64,000 nucleotides of DNA from Streptomyces sp. Edi4 (GCF_040253615.1 NZ_JBEJGY010000004.1:6882001-6946000), one strand, 5' to 3'; positions 17,903 to 26,647 are shown, numbered from the stretch's first letter. Notes: generated by a model from the sequence alone, not told the origin. Numbers and translations are program-made.

Positions 17903-19819
17903 TCATGCCATGCATGTCGTGACGGTTACGCGGTGCGCGGCGGTGCCCGTGCGGATGGTCAAGCCGTCGTCCATGGCCTCCCGGGTGGTCCGGCCCGACG
18001 TCAGCCAGGCGTGCAGGGCCGACGCGGCGGATGCCGGGTCCAGGCCGTTCGGCTCGCAGATGAGGCGGACGCGGTGCCCGGTGCGGGTTTGTGCCATGCA
18101 CTCGTCCGGGCCCGTGATGTAGGCGGCGAGCGCACTGTGCGGGTGGCGTCGCAGTACCTCCGACGTCCACTGCGCGGGTGAGCCGAAGCGAGGGTCGTCG
18201 GGCTGGCCTTCCCTCAACAGGACGTCTGCCAGGTCGAGTTGTGTGCGGTCGCGTGTGTCCTCGTGGACGGCGATGTGGATGTGGCCTTCGCCGGCGGCCT
18301 CGTACCAGGGCTCCATGTAGCGGGCCACGTGAATCTCGTACGGGTCCGAAGTCAGGCGGGTGAGGACACTCAACGGGGCGGTGGCGGGCCGGCGTTGGTA
18401 TGGGGGGAGACGTAGCGGCTCCAACAAGGCGCGCTGCTGGGGCTCGGGGGTTTTCATGAGCCGGTAGAAGAGGCCCCGCAGCAATGCCGCCGATGCGCCG
18501 GGCGCCGAGGTGGTGAGGTCGGCCGGGCCCGGGAGGGGGCGATGTTCGGTGATCAGGGCGTCCAACTGGGCGGCCAAGGGCGCGCACGGGTCGAGCCGAG
18601 GGGCCTTGCCGACGAACTCGGCCACGGGGGAGTGGGGATCGAGTCCGTCCGAAGGGGGTGCGCCGAGCAGCACCGGGGTGCCGAGGGCCGCCGCGTAGTA
18701 GCTGACCGAGCCGTGGTCCCCGAGTACCGCGTCCGCCGCGAGCAGTGCCTGGCGCCAGTCGTGCAAGGGGTCGACGAGTATGAGGCCGCCGCGCAGGGAC
18801 CGGTCCAGCCAGGCTCGGATCTGCCCGGGGCCGTGTCCGTGCCAGATGTTGGGGTGGAGCACGGCTGCGACCCGGTACTCGTCGGTGGGCAACTCCGCCG
18901 TGAGCCTGGGCAGTAGGGAGGGGAGTACGTCGTCGCCTCCGCCATCGCCGAACAACGACTCGGGGTTCCAGGTCGAGTTGAGCACGATGAGCCGCTGGCC
19001 TCGGCGTACACCGAGTGCTCTGCGAAAGCGCTCTCGGTACGGTCGGGCGGCCAGCATGCGGTCGAAGCAGGGGTCGCCCGCGAGGACGGCCGTAGGGGCC
19101 GCCTCGGGGCACGCGGCGCGCAGCCGGTCCAGTTGTTCCGGATGTGAGAGCACCATGGCGTCCACGATCGGAACGCCTTCGTGCAGCAGCCACTCGGGAG
19201 AGAGGCCGAAGACGGGGGGTGTTGGGGGTGCCGTGGGTATTGTGGAAGCGCTCTCAAGTGGCCGCCCTTCGCGCGCGACCTCCGCTGAGAACGGCGTCCC
19301 GGCGTCCCGGCGTCCCGGCGTCCCGGCGTCCCGGCGTCCCGGCGTCCCGGCGTCCCGGCGTCCCGGCGTCCCGGCGTCCCGGCGTCCCGGCGTCCCGGCG
19401 TCCCGGCGTCCCGGCGTCCCGGCGTCCCGGCGTCCCGGCGTGGCAAGTGTTTTATTGTATCCGATGCCGTGTGAGAGGAGCGCCAACCTCCCTTGGAGCA
19501 GGTGGAGTTGGCCTCCCAAGCTGGCCGTGATGACCAGGTCCACCCTTGTCTCGAGCGCCTGGTCCCAGGGGAGTACCGGAATCCCCATCTCCGCGAGCAG
19601 GGCCTCCACGCCGCCCTGGAAGGCCGAGGAGCCGGTGCAGGTGGCCAGGAGCTGAATGCGCAGGTCGTCGTGGAAGAGGGGGAGTATGTCGAGCAAGCGG
19701 GTCGCCGATGTCACGTTGTGCACCACCAACAGAACGCGTCGGCACCGTCCGCGGGTCGCCCAGCGGGCGGCGTCCTCACCGACCGGCACCCGTATATGCC
19801 GGGCGTTCGCCGCCTTCAC
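17903..19819 (-). CDS. unrecognised 638-residue protein with in-frame 8-bp repeat tract
   Basis: No confident family. The N-terminal part (RRVLLVVHNVTSATRLLDIL, then LLSHGIGYNK) and the central part (VLAGDPCFDRMLAARPYRERFRRALG, RLIVLNSTWNPESLFG, ILVDPLHDWRQALLAADAVLGDHGSVSYYAAALGTPVLL) look like the two halves of a GT-B glycosyltransferase or CDP-glycerol glycerophosphotransferase-like fold, including the GDHGSVSYYAAALGTPVLL donor-site-like segment. That is inference. Between them (about residues 127-176) the 8-bp tandem repeat encodes six copies of TPGRRDAG. Start GTG 19817-19819 with GGGGGGTGA about 8 bp upstream. Palindrome variants at 19023 and 19243 lie in the gene. The repeat tract keeps the frame only because it has 18 units. 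Confidence 0.65.
   Translation of the reverse strand: MKAANARHIRVPVGEDAARWATRGRCRRVLLVVHNVTSATRLLDILPLFHDDLRIQLLATCTGSSAFQGGVEALLAEMGIPVLPWDQALETRVDLVITASLGGQLHLLQGRLALLSHGIGYNKTLATPGRRDAGTPGRRDAGTPGRRDAGTPGRRDAGTPGRRDAGTPGRRDAGTPFSAEVAREGRPLESASTIPTAPPTPPVFGLSPEWLLHEGVPIVDAMVLSHPEQLDRLRAACPEAAPTAVLAGDPCFDRMLAARPYRERFRRALGVRRGQRLIVLNSTWNPESLFGDGGGDDVLPSLLPRLTAELPTDEYRVAAVLHPNIWHGHGPGQIRAWLDRSLRGGLILVDPLHDWRQALLAADAVLGDHGSVSYYAAALGTPVLLGAPPSDGLDPHSPVAEFVGKAPRLDPCAPLAAQLDALITEHRPLPGPADLTTSAPGASAALLRGLFYRLMKTPEPQQRALLEPLRLPPYQRRPATAPLSVLTRLTSDPYEIHVARYMEPWYEAAGEGHIHIAVHEDTRDRTQLDLADVLLREGQPDDPRFGSPAQWTSEVLRRHPHSALAAYITGPDECMAQTRTGHRVRLICEPNGLDPASAASALHAWLTSGRTTREAMDDGLTIRTGTAAHRVTVTTCMA
19293..19441. 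repeat. 8-bp microsatellite, 18.6 copies, inside a coding sequence
   Basis: Perfect tandem GGCGTCCC, 18 full units from 19293 to 19436 plus GGCGT. Read on the minus strand it gives ACGCCGGG repeats coding TPGRRDAG every three units. Because 8 is not a multiple of 3, gain or loss of one unit shifts the frame of the host gene. I see no interruption, which suggests recent expansion. Confidence 0.97.
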
Positions 19820-19988
19820 CGTGTCACCCCCCGCTTCACGTCCACGCCATCCTCTCGATGTCCCCCGGTTGTGGTGGAGCCACGATAGCCAAGGGACTCG
19901 GCGAGCCGAGGAGAGTCGCTGAGGTGGGGGCCTGCCTGCCGTCCCCAGAGGCAGCCAGGTCCGGAGCTCCAGCGGAAGTGGGCCCGTT

Positions 19989-20002
19989 TGAGAGCGCTCT
20001 CC
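19989..20002. repeat. dispersed palindrome copy upstream of the repeat-containing gene
   Basis: TGAGAGCGCTCTCC, one mismatch. It lies 170 bp upstream of the gene starting at 19819 and immediately beside the 16-bp tandem repeat at 20004. Confidence 0.8.
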
Positions 20003-20003
20003 G

Positions 20004-20068
20004 CCCCAGGGAGGCCATACCCCAGGGAGGCCATACCCCAGGGAGGCCATACCCCCAGGGGGGCCATA
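20004..20068. repeat. 16-bp tandem repeat, three perfect copies and one variant
   Basis: CCCCAGGGAGGCCATA repeats at 20004-20019, 20020-20035 and 20036-20051, then a 17-bp variant at 20052-20068. It sits in the 19820-20505 gap between the repeat-containing gene and tdh. Apart from this and the palindrome I see no gene in that gap. Confidence 0.9.
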
Positions 20069-20505
20069 GGTGTCCCCGTTGCGCACCAGGCACCCTCCCC
20101 CCCGGCCCTCCAACACCCGCCCCGCCCCCGCCCTCGGCTGCGGACTGCTCCATCCGGATGGTTCTTCTGCTCGCCGGTGTGCGCCGTGGTTTCGGGCCCG
20201 GCGGGGCGTGGCGGCCGCGCGTGGTGACGGCGGAGAGCCGTGCTGAGGGAGGTTCCTGCTGTGAGGCGGGCGGGGCGCGTGGGGCGCGCGTGAAGCTTGG
20301 CTGTTGGCCCGCTTAAGAAATCCTCGATGGACTCGGAGGCCGGGGCTCGGCAGATTGGTGATCAGTCGGATCGGCCGGCCCTCTCGGTCTGCCCGATCTG
20401 GTCACCCAGCACGTGCGGGCCAGTACGTCCGGCCGGCCGTCACGCCGTACCCCGGCCACCGTTTCCGTGGCCGGCAACCCTCTCCGTACGCCGGGAGCCC
20501 CGCCC

Positions 20506-21534
20506 ATGAAGGCACTTGTCAAGCAGCACGCCGAACCCGGACTGTGGCTCATGGACGTACCCGAGCCGGAGACCGGGCCCGGTGATGTGCTGATCAAGGT
20601 TCTTCGTACCGGCATCTGCGGTACCGACCTGCACATCCGTTCCTGGGACGGGTGGGCGCAGGGCGCCGTCGAGACGCCTCTGGTCCTCGGCCACGAGTTC
20701 GTCGGCGAGGTCGCGGCTGTCGGCGCGGACGTCGCGGACATCGCCGTGGGTGATCTGGTCAGCGGCGAGGGGCACCTGGTCTGCGGAAAGTGCCGCAACT
20801 GTCTCGCCGGGCGCCGCCACCTGTGCCGCTCGACCGTCGGCCTCGGCGTGGGGCGCGATGGTGCGTTCGCGGAGTACGTGGCGCTCCCGGCCTCCAACGT
20901 GTGGGTGCACCGGACCAAGGTCGACCTCGACATCGCCGCCATCTTCGACCCGTTCGGCAACGCCGTGCACACCGCGCTCTCGTTCCCGCTGGTGGGCGAG
21001 GACGTGCTGATCACCGGCGCCGGCCCGATCGGCATCATGGCCGCCGCCGTCGCCAAGCACGCCGGTGCGCGCAACGTCGTCATCACCGACGTCAGCGAGT
21101 CCCGCCTGGACATCGCCCGCAAGGCCGGCGCCACCCTCGCGCTGAATGTCGCCGAACACGGAATCGCCGACGCTCAGCGGCAGTTGGGCCTCAAGGAGGG
21201 CTTCGACATCGGCCTGGAAATGTCGGGCCGCGCCGAAGCCATGCGCGACATGGTCGCCAACATGACGCACGGCGGCCGCATCGCGATGCTGGGCCTGCCG
21301 GCCCAGGAGTTCGCCGTGGACTGGGCGAAAATCGTCACCTCGATGATCACCATCAAGGGCATCTACGGACGCGAGATGTTCGAGACCTGGTACGCCATGA
21401 CGGTGCTGCTCGAGGGCGGCCTGGACCTCAGCCCCGTGATCACCGGCAAGTACGCGTACCAGGACTTCGACGCCGCGTTCGACGAGGCCGCCACCGCTCG
21501 CAGTGGCAAGATCATTCTTGACTGGACCGCCTGA
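20506..21534 (+). CDS. tdh: L-threonine 3-dehydrogenase
   Basis: A 342-residue zinc-dependent medium-chain dehydrogenase that oxidises L-threonine to 2-amino-3-ketobutyrate with NAD. Visible signatures: the catalytic zinc site GICGTDLHI and GHEFVGEV, the structural zinc cysteines CGKCRNCLAGRRHLC (about residues 89-103), the cofactor-binding GAGPIGIMAAAVAKHAGARNVV (about 168-189), and the Tdh-specific SFPLVGEDVL region. Length equals that of E. coli Tdh (341). The start at ATG 20506 is preceded by GGGAG; a longer frame to 20413 is not supported. It is followed 275 bp downstream by kbl, whose product cleaves the ketobutyrate, so the two form the threonine-to-glycine pathway. No dispersed palindrome lies in the gene. 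Confidence 0.96.
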   Translation: MKALVKQHAEPGLWLMDVPEPETGPGDVLIKVLRTGICGTDLHIRSWDGWAQGAVETPLVLGHEFVGEVAAVGADVADIAVGDLVSGEGHLVCGKCRNCLAGRRHLCRSTVGLGVGRDGAFAEYVALPASNVWVHRTKVDLDIAAIFDPFGNAVHTALSFPLVGEDVLITGAGPIGIMAAAVAKHAGARNVVITDVSESRLDIARKAGATLALNVAEHGIADAQRQLGLKEGFDIGLEMSGRAEAMRDMVANMTHGGRIAMLGLPAQEFAVDWAKIVTSMITIKGIYGREMFETWYAMTVLLEGGLDLSPVITGKYAYQDFDAAFDEAATARSGKIILDWTA

Positions 21535-21564
21535 CCGCCTGACCGCCTGACCGCCTGACCGCCT
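21525..21564. repeat. 8-bp tandem repeat over the tdh stop codon
   Basis: Five perfect GACCGCCT units. The first begins inside the last codons (TGGACCGCC) and the unit junction makes the TGA stop of tdh at 21532-21534. Further TGA codons recur every 8 bp in rotating frames. Confidence 0.95.
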
Positions 21565-21809
21565 GAGTGTCGCCGTGTCAGGGGGCAGGGGGCAGGGGGT
21601 CAGGGTGTCACCGTTCGGCGGGCCTGCCGAGGGCCGGGCCTCCGGTCGGCCCGGGCCTTCGAGTCGGCCCGGCAGCCGGGGTGGGCCGGGCCCCGGCACG
21701 CCTGTCCTGGTCGGCCCGCACCCGCGCAAGCCGGCCCCGTAACGTCCCTCCAGCCGCGCCCTCCCGCAGGCCCGCCCCGCCTTCCGCCCGCCCAAGGAGC
21801 ACATCCCGC

Positions 21810-22991
21810 ATGTACGCGAACGTCCGCGACGACCTCCAGAAGACCCTCGACGAGATCAAGGAAGCCGGGCTCTTCAAGCCCGAGCGCGTGATCTCCACTC
21901 CGCAGAGTTCGTCCGTCACGGTGCCCACGGGCGACGTGCTCAACTTCTGCGCCAACAACTACCTCGGCCTCGCCGACCATCCCGAGGTCGTCGCCGCCGC
22001 CAAGGACGCGCTGGACCGCTGGGGTTACGGCATGGCCTCGGTCCGCTTCATCTGCGGTACCCAGGACGTGCACAAGGAGCTGGAGGGACGCCTTTCGGCG
22101 TTCCTGGGCCAGGAGGACACGATCCTCTACTCCTCCTGCTTCGACGCCAACGGCGGCGTCTTCGAGACCCTGCTCGACGCCGAGGACGCGGTCATCTCCG
22201 ACGCCCTCAACCACGCCTCGATCATCGACGGCATCCGGCTTTCCAAGGCGGCCCGTTTCCGCTACGCCAACCGCGACATGGCGGATCTGGAGGCCAAGCT
22301 AAAGGAGGCGTGCGGCGCGCGCAGGCGTCTGATCGTCACAGATGGCGTGTTCTCGATGGACGGCTACATCGCACCGCTCAAGGAGATCTGCGACCTCGCC
22401 GACCGCTACGACGCCATGGTGATGGTCGACGACTCGCACGCCGTCGGCTTCACGGGTCCCGGTGGCGCCGGCACCCCGGCCCTGCACGGCGTGAGCGACC
22501 GCGTCGACATCATCACCGGCACCCTCGGCAAGGCACTCGGCGGCGCCTCGGGCGGCTATGTCGCGGCCCGCGCCGAGATCGTGGCCCTGCTGCGTCAGCG
22601 CTCGCGCCCGTACCTCTTCTCGAACTCGCTGGCCCCGGTCATCGCCGCCGCGTCCCTCAAGGTCCTCGACCTCCTGGAGTCGGCCGGCGATCTGCGCGAG
22701 AAGCTGGCCGCCAACACCAAGCTCTTCCGCACCCGGATGTCCGAGGAGGGCTTCGAGATCCTGCCCGGCGAGCACCCCATCGCCCCGGTCATGATCGGCG
22801 ACGCCGCCGAGGCGGGCCGCATGGCCGAGCTCCTGCTGGAGCGTGGCGTGTACGTGATCGGCTTCTCCTACCCGGTGGTCCCGATGGGCGCGGCCCGCAT
22901 TCGCGTGCAGCTCTCGGCGGCGCATTCCACCGAGGACATCGAGAAGACGGTGGCCGCGTTCGTGGACGCCCGGGCGTCGATGAAGGGCTGA
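21810..22991 (+). CDS. kbl: glycine C-acetyltransferase (2-amino-3-ketobutyrate CoA ligase)
   Basis: A 393-residue PLP enzyme of the alpha-oxoamine synthase family, splitting 2-amino-3-ketobutyrate with CoA into glycine and acetyl-CoA. Family marks: FCANNYLGLADHPEV near residue 47, RFICGTQDVHKELE, SMDGYIAPL, VDDSHAVGFTG (PLP ring stacking and aspartate) and the PLP-lysine segment TGTLGKALGGASGGY (about residues 233-247). It starts at ATG 21810 with AAGGAG 12 bp upstream. The length is close to the family's usual 398. It works with Tdh encoded just upstream. Downstream there are two dispersed palindromes and then the Tn3 element. Before that insertion kbl would have been followed within about 400 bp by the LysR gene at 30224. 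Confidence 0.96.
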   Translation: MYANVRDDLQKTLDEIKEAGLFKPERVISTPQSSSVTVPTGDVLNFCANNYLGLADHPEVVAAAKDALDRWGYGMASVRFICGTQDVHKELEGRLSAFLGQEDTILYSSCFDANGGVFETLLDAEDAVISDALNHASIIDGIRLSKAARFRYANRDMADLEAKLKEACGARRRLIVTDGVFSMDGYIAPLKEICDLADRYDAMVMVDDSHAVGFTGPGGAGTPALHGVSDRVDIITGTLGKALGGASGGYVAARAEIVALLRQRSRPYLFSNSLAPVIAAASLKVLDLLESAGDLREKLAANTKLFRTRMSEEGFEILPGEHPIAPVMIGDAAEAGRMAELLLERGVYVIGFSYPVVPMGAARIRVQLSAAHSTEDIEKTVAAFVDARASMKG

Positions 22992-23063
22992 GGTCCGGTT
23001 TGGGGGTGCGGCGCCGACTGGTGAGGCGATGGCCCCGAGGACGGCGAGTCGGGGAGGTGGCAC

Positions 23064-23077
23064 GGAGAGCGCTCTCA
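23064..23077. repeat. dispersed palindrome copy downstream of kbl
   Basis: GGAGAGCGCTCTCA, 72 bp after the kbl stop; exact 12-bp core. Confidence 0.85.
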
Positions 23078-23194
23078 GGGCGCTGTCGTGAGTCATGGCG
23101 TCACGGCGTCATGACCTCACGGCGGTGGGGCGTCGCATCGTCCCCTGGAGCAGCCTCGGGGCGGCTTCGGGGCAGGCAGGCTCGGGCGCGCGGG

Positions 23195-23208
23195 TGAGAG
23201 CGCTCTCA
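23195..23208. repeat. perfect dispersed palindrome, just outside the Tn3 element
   Basis: TGAGAGCGCTCTCA, a full 14-bp match, 131 bp after the previous copy and 27 bp before the transposon's left target duplication. Confidence 0.9.
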
Positions 23209-23239
23209 GGGCCGTGACCGGGGCCGCAGCCTCGGACTT

Positions 23240-23277
23240 GGCCCCGGTGTCCTAGCTCAGACACCAGCCGCAAGGTA
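23240..23277 (+). repeat. left terminal inverted repeat of the Tn3 element
   Basis: Begins GGCCCCGGTGTCCTAGCTCA and runs on through GACACCAGCCGCAA. It is preceded by the target duplication GACTT (23235-23239). It matches the right end except T/A at position 9 and divergence after position 34. Confidence 0.93.
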
Positions 23278-23285
23278 ACGGGTGA

Positions 23286-24156
23286 TCATACGCTCGCCGT
23301 CGTGGCGGCCTTCTCGTCGTGCTCGCGGAGCATTCGCATGACGGTGGCGGGTGAGGGGTGCTGGCCCTTCTTCGTGCCGGTGGTGATGACGAGCCGCTTG
23401 GCGATGTCGCGCAGGCTCATCTCCTGGTCGCGCAGGTGGAGGGCCATGGACAGCATGTCCGGGTCGGTGACGCCCGCGCCGCCGATGGTCTTGCCGCGCT
23501 TTCGGGCGGACTCATGGCCTTCGAGGGTGCGGTCGCGGATGTACTCGCGCTCCATGCCCGACATGGCCGCCAGCACGGTGAAGACGATGCCGGACGGGTC
23601 GTGCGAGCCCTTCAGTTCCCCGGTGAGGAACTCCAGTCCGACGCCACTGGCCTTCAGTTCCTCGGCGAGCATGGCGAGTTCGATGCCGCGGCCGAGCCGT
23701 TTGTGCTCGTGGACGACGAGGGTCACGGCGGCGCCGGAGGAGCGGATCTCCCCGGCGAGCTTCACGACGGTCTCCAGTTCGGGGCGCTTCGTGGCGCGGG
23801 CGGAGATCTTCTCCGAGAAGACGCGGGTCACCCCGCCCGCGGCGAGGGAGTCGAGCTGCGCGTCCAGGGACCGCCGGGCGGTCGAGGCGCGGGCGTAGCC
23901 GAGGCGGATGTGTCCGACCGGTTCGGCGCCGGCGCTCACGGGCCGGGGCAGTTCGGTCCACGCCGAGCCGGGATTGCGCACGGCGGGGGGTCGGCACGCT
24001 GAGGGCCTTGGCGAGGTGGGACACGAGGCGGAAGCGTGCGGTGTGGTACTGGATGGCCACCTTGCCCTTGCCGGTCCGGCAAGGCGAGCCCGCGGGGGCC
24101 GCGCAGGAGGACATGGGGCAGTCGCGCGATTCCACGCGGCTGAAGTCGTCGCTCAC
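23286..24156 (-). pseudogene. tnpR: serine resolvase with N-terminal zinc finger, frameshifted in a C-tract
   Basis: The recombinase domain is intact from about 23981 down to 23286: GYARASTARRSLDAQLDSL carries the catalytic serine, EHKRLGRGIELAMLAEEL and GMEREYIRDRTLEGHESARKRG are resolvase signatures, and a C-terminal HTH (MSLRDIAKRL...SPATVMRML) binds res. Upstream, in the next frame, lies a short zinc-finger-like segment CPMSSCAAPAGSPC plus YHTARFRLV and AKALSVPTP, which Tn4556-type resolvases carry fused at the N-terminus. The two parts are out of frame by one base at a run of six C (plus strand G at 23985-23990): five would restore the fusion. A shorter resolvase could still start at the ATG at 23981, so activity is possible. 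The GTG at 24154-24156 is a guess at the original start. Confidence 0.75.
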
Positions 24157-24178
24157 ACCTCGGGACGTTTCATGGGTG

Positions 24179-24280
24179 TGTTTCAGTAGGCAAGTCGTTT
24201 GCAACAACTTATGAAACATGATTGCCGCGGGTGGGCCGCCGGGCGGCCGGGTGTTTCACGAGCGACCACCTATGAAACGC
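24179..24280. promoter_or_regulatory. res-like resolution site (paired GTTTCA/TGAAAC dyads)
   Basis: Between the resolvase and the XRE gene there are two dyads. TGTTTCA (24179-24185) pairs with TGAAACA (24212-24218), and GTGTTTCA at 24251 pairs with TGAAACGC ending at 24280 (30-bp span). A further GTTTCA lies at 24168. Several inverted subsites with the same half-site next to the resolvase gene are what a Tn3-type res site looks like. Confidence 0.65.
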
Positions 24281-24297
24281 GCTGAGGCGAAGTCGCA

Positions 24298-25179
24298 TTA
24301 TCGGTGCGGGTCTCCGGGTTGTGTTGGCTGATCAGCTGTGTGCTGGGAGCGGTCTTGGCGCCGGGTGGCGTGGAGGGAGCCGAGCAGGTGGAGGGAGTGG
24401 GCGCTGGGGCTGCCCGGTTCGGCGTGGTAGATGACGAGCTGCTGGCCGGGTGCCTCGCGTACGTCGAACGCCTGGTAGGTGAGCGTGAGCGGGCCGACAT
24501 CCGGGTGGAGGAAGTGTTTGGCGTCCTGCGTCTTGCCTCGCACGGTGTGGGACTGCCACAGGCGCGCGAAGTCCGCACTGTGCTCGGTGAGGGTGCCGAC
24601 GAGTTCGCGCAGCCGCGGGTTGTCCGGTTCGAAGCCGGTCGCCTCGCGGAGGTTGGCGACGGTGGCTTGTGCCGCCCGGTTCCAGTCCGTGTAGAAGGTG
24701 GGGCCGGCCGGGTCGAGGAACGTCATGCGGGCGAGGTTGTCCGCCGGGGTGAACGCCGAGTAGAGGGCCTGGGCCAGCGCGTTGACCGCGCGGAGGTCGA
24801 GGGTCCTGTTCATGACGAACGCCGGGGTGTTGGGGTAGCCGTCCATCAGCTGTCGCAGGGCGGGGCTGACGCGCCCAGTGGAGTGAGGCGAGAGTCGGTC
24901 GCCGGGCGTGGCCCCAGCCAGCCGGTACAGGTGCGCCCTGGCGTCCTCGTCGAGGTGCAGCGCATGACTGAGAGCGTCGATCACCTGGGGTGAGGGGTTG
25001 CGTTCGCGGCCTTGTTCGAGGCGGGTGTAGTAGTCGGCGTTCACTCCGGCCAGGACGGCGACCTCCTCGCGCCGCAGTCCGGCGACTCTGCGGGTCCCGT
25101 GGCTCGGCATGCCGACGTCGTGCGGGCGCAGGGCGGCGCGGCGTGCGCGCAGGAAGTCCCCCAGATGGTTGTCGTCCAT
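24298..25179 (-). CDS. XRE/MmyB-type regulator with ligand-binding domain
   Basis: 293 residues. N-terminal Cro/C1-type HTH in RREEVAVLAGVNADYYTRLEQGRERNPSPQVIDALSHAL (about residues 36-74), then the MmyB-like ligand-binding domain: NTPAFVMNRTLDLRAVNALAQALYS, ARMTFLDPAGPTFYTDWNRAAQATVANLR, HPDVGPLTLTYQAFDVREAPGQQLVIYHAEPGSPSAHSL. The PAS-like domain of this family binds a fatty-acid-like or small organic ligand, and such regulators typically control an adjacent short-chain dehydrogenase. Two dehydrogenase genes indeed lie divergently downstream of its promoter. It is cargo of the Tn3 element. Start ATG 25177-25179. Confidence 0.88.
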   Translation of the reverse strand: MDDNHLGDFLRARRAALRPHDVGMPSHGTRRVAGLRREEVAVLAGVNADYYTRLEQGRERNPSPQVIDALSHALHLDEDARAHLYRLAGATPGDRLSPHSTGRVSPALRQLMDGYPNTPAFVMNRTLDLRAVNALAQALYSAFTPADNLARMTFLDPAGPTFYTDWNRAAQATVANLREATGFEPDNPRLRELVGTLTEHSADFARLWQSHTVRGKTQDAKHFLHPDVGPLTLTYQAFDVREAPGQQLVIYHAEPGSPSAHSLHLLGSLHATRRQDRSQHTADQPTQPGDPHR

Positions 25180-25318
25180 GTCATCAGGCTAGGCGGCGCG
25201 CCGGTGGGCTGCCTGGGTGTGGTGCACCCAGGGAGCATGCGTCCTGGGTGGTCGCCGCTGACCTGTGCAGACTCGGTGGAGCGGGAGGGACCGCACCGTT
25301 CGAGGAGAGGGGGCAGCC

Positions 25319-25582
25319 ATGGCGGCGATCGAGGACGGCCACGTGGACGTGGTCGGTATGTGGGTGACCGAGGACGGGCACATTCGGCAGGAGCTGCTGC
25401 CGGACGGCCGTTACGACGAGGCTCGCGGCGGGCGGGCCAGTGCGTACACCGGCCGTTACACGGTCACCGGTAGTCACCTGGACTACGTCGACGACACCGG
25501 GTTCACCGCCACAGGGGACATCCGCGACGGAGTGCTCTACCACGAACACCTCGTGCTGTACCGAGAGTCGAGCCCGTCGTAG
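25319..25582 (+). CDS. small Atu4866-like protein
   Basis: 87 residues from ATG 25319, preceded by GGAGAGGGGGC. The sequence VGMWVTEDGHIRQELLPDGRY and the repeated Y-T-G-R-Y, DYVDDTGF elements form a small beta-sheet protein that I recognise as the Atu4866 domain family, whose function is unknown. The family is often next to MmyB-type regulators and dehydrogenases, as here. A longer frame from 25265 is not supported. It is the first gene of the rightward cargo operon, divergent from the regulator with a 139-bp gap. Confidence 0.7.
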   Translation: MAAIEDGHVDVVGMWVTEDGHIRQELLPDGRYDEARGGRASAYTGRYTVTGSHLDYVDDTGFTATGDIRDGVLYHEHLVLYRESSPS

Positions 25583-25726
25583 CGGGGCGGCGAGCGTAGC
25601 GGGACAACGAAGTTCGGACAGCAGCTGCTCCGGTCGAGGAGACCGACCCTCGTGGGAGTGGACCGACTGCCGAGGCAGGCAGCAGTCGCTGACAGACGTA
25701 TCAAACGCAAGGAAAGGACCGTATTC

Positions 25727-26485
25727 ATGACCGGACGACGTCTTGAGGGCAAGGTGGCCCTGATCACGGGCGCGACCGGGGGGATCGGTGTGGAAACCGC
25801 CGAACTCTTCGCCCAGGAGGGCGCCCGGCTGGTGATCACCGATGTAGCCCGGGAACCCCTCCAGAAGCTGGCGCGGCGCATCGAGGCGGGTGGCGCGGAG
25901 GTGGCGACCGCCCACCTCGATGTCTCCTCCGCCCGGGAATGGGAGGAGGTGACGGCCCTCGTACGCGATCGTTTCGGCGTGCTGGACGTGCTGGTGAACC
26001 TCGCCGGAATCCTGGACTGGCCGGGTATCGAGGACACGCGGGAGGAGGTGTGGGACCGCGTGATCGACGTGAACCAGAAAGGCACCTGGCTCGGTATGAA
26101 GGCGGCGATGCCGCTGCTGCGAGCGAGCGGCAACGCGTCGGTGATCAACACCTCGTCCGTGCTCGGCCTGGTGGGCAGCGGCGCGGCCGCGGCCTACCAG
26201 GCGTCGAAGGGCGCGGTGCGCCTGCTGAGCAAGACGGCTGCGGTCGAGTACGCACGGCAGGGCGTACGGGTCAACTCGATACATCCCGGAGTGGTCGCCA
26301 CACCGATGATCCAGGACCTCCTGGAGGAGCAGGGCGACCAGCAACCGGACATCCAGCGCACCCCCATGCGCCGAGCCGGCCGCGCCGATGAGGTCGCCCC
26401 CGCGATCCTCTTCCTCGCCAGCGACGACTCTTCCTTCGTCACCGGCTCGGAACTCGTCGTCGACGGCGGCCTCACCGCACACTGA
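25727..26485 (+). CDS. short-chain dehydrogenase/reductase (SDR)
   Basis: 252 residues, classical SDR. TGATGGIGVETA near residue 15 is the cofactor motif (TGxxxGIG), NLAG replaces the usual NNAG (residues about 91-94), the catalytic serine lies in INTSSVLG, and YQASK (about residues 158-162) gives the catalytic tyrosine and lysine. The end FVTGSELVVDGGLT is typical. Substrate unknown. Start ATG 25727, preceded by AAGGAAAGGACC. Transposon cargo, probably controlled by the divergent MmyB-type regulator. Confidence 0.9.
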   Translation: MTGRRLEGKVALITGATGGIGVETAELFAQEGARLVITDVAREPLQKLARRIEAGGAEVATAHLDVSSAREWEEVTALVRDRFGVLDVLVNLAGILDWPGIEDTREEVWDRVIDVNQKGTWLGMKAAMPLLRASGNASVINTSSVLGLVGSGAAAAYQASKGAVRLLSKTAAVEYARQGVRVNSIHPGVVATPMIQDLLEEQGDQQPDIQRTPMRRAGRADEVAPAILFLASDDSSFVTGSELVVDGGLTAH

Positions 26486-26647
26486 ACAACCCGCCCGCCG
26501 GGCGTCCACGACGCCACCCGTGCGCACGCCCGGCAAGCGCGCTCATCTCCTGTGCCGTCTGCCTCGCGAGTGCGTGACCGTACAGCAGCCAAGACAGCCG
26601 GCGCAGGAAACTGCGCGCGACCCCGATCTTTACGAGAGGACCTCATC

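Noticed and set aside
24251..24264. Resemblance of GTGTTTCACGAG to the chromosomal parS site
   Set aside because: Only one half matches TGTTTCACGTGAAACA; the arms are separated by 14 bp and belong to the resolvase-linked dyads.
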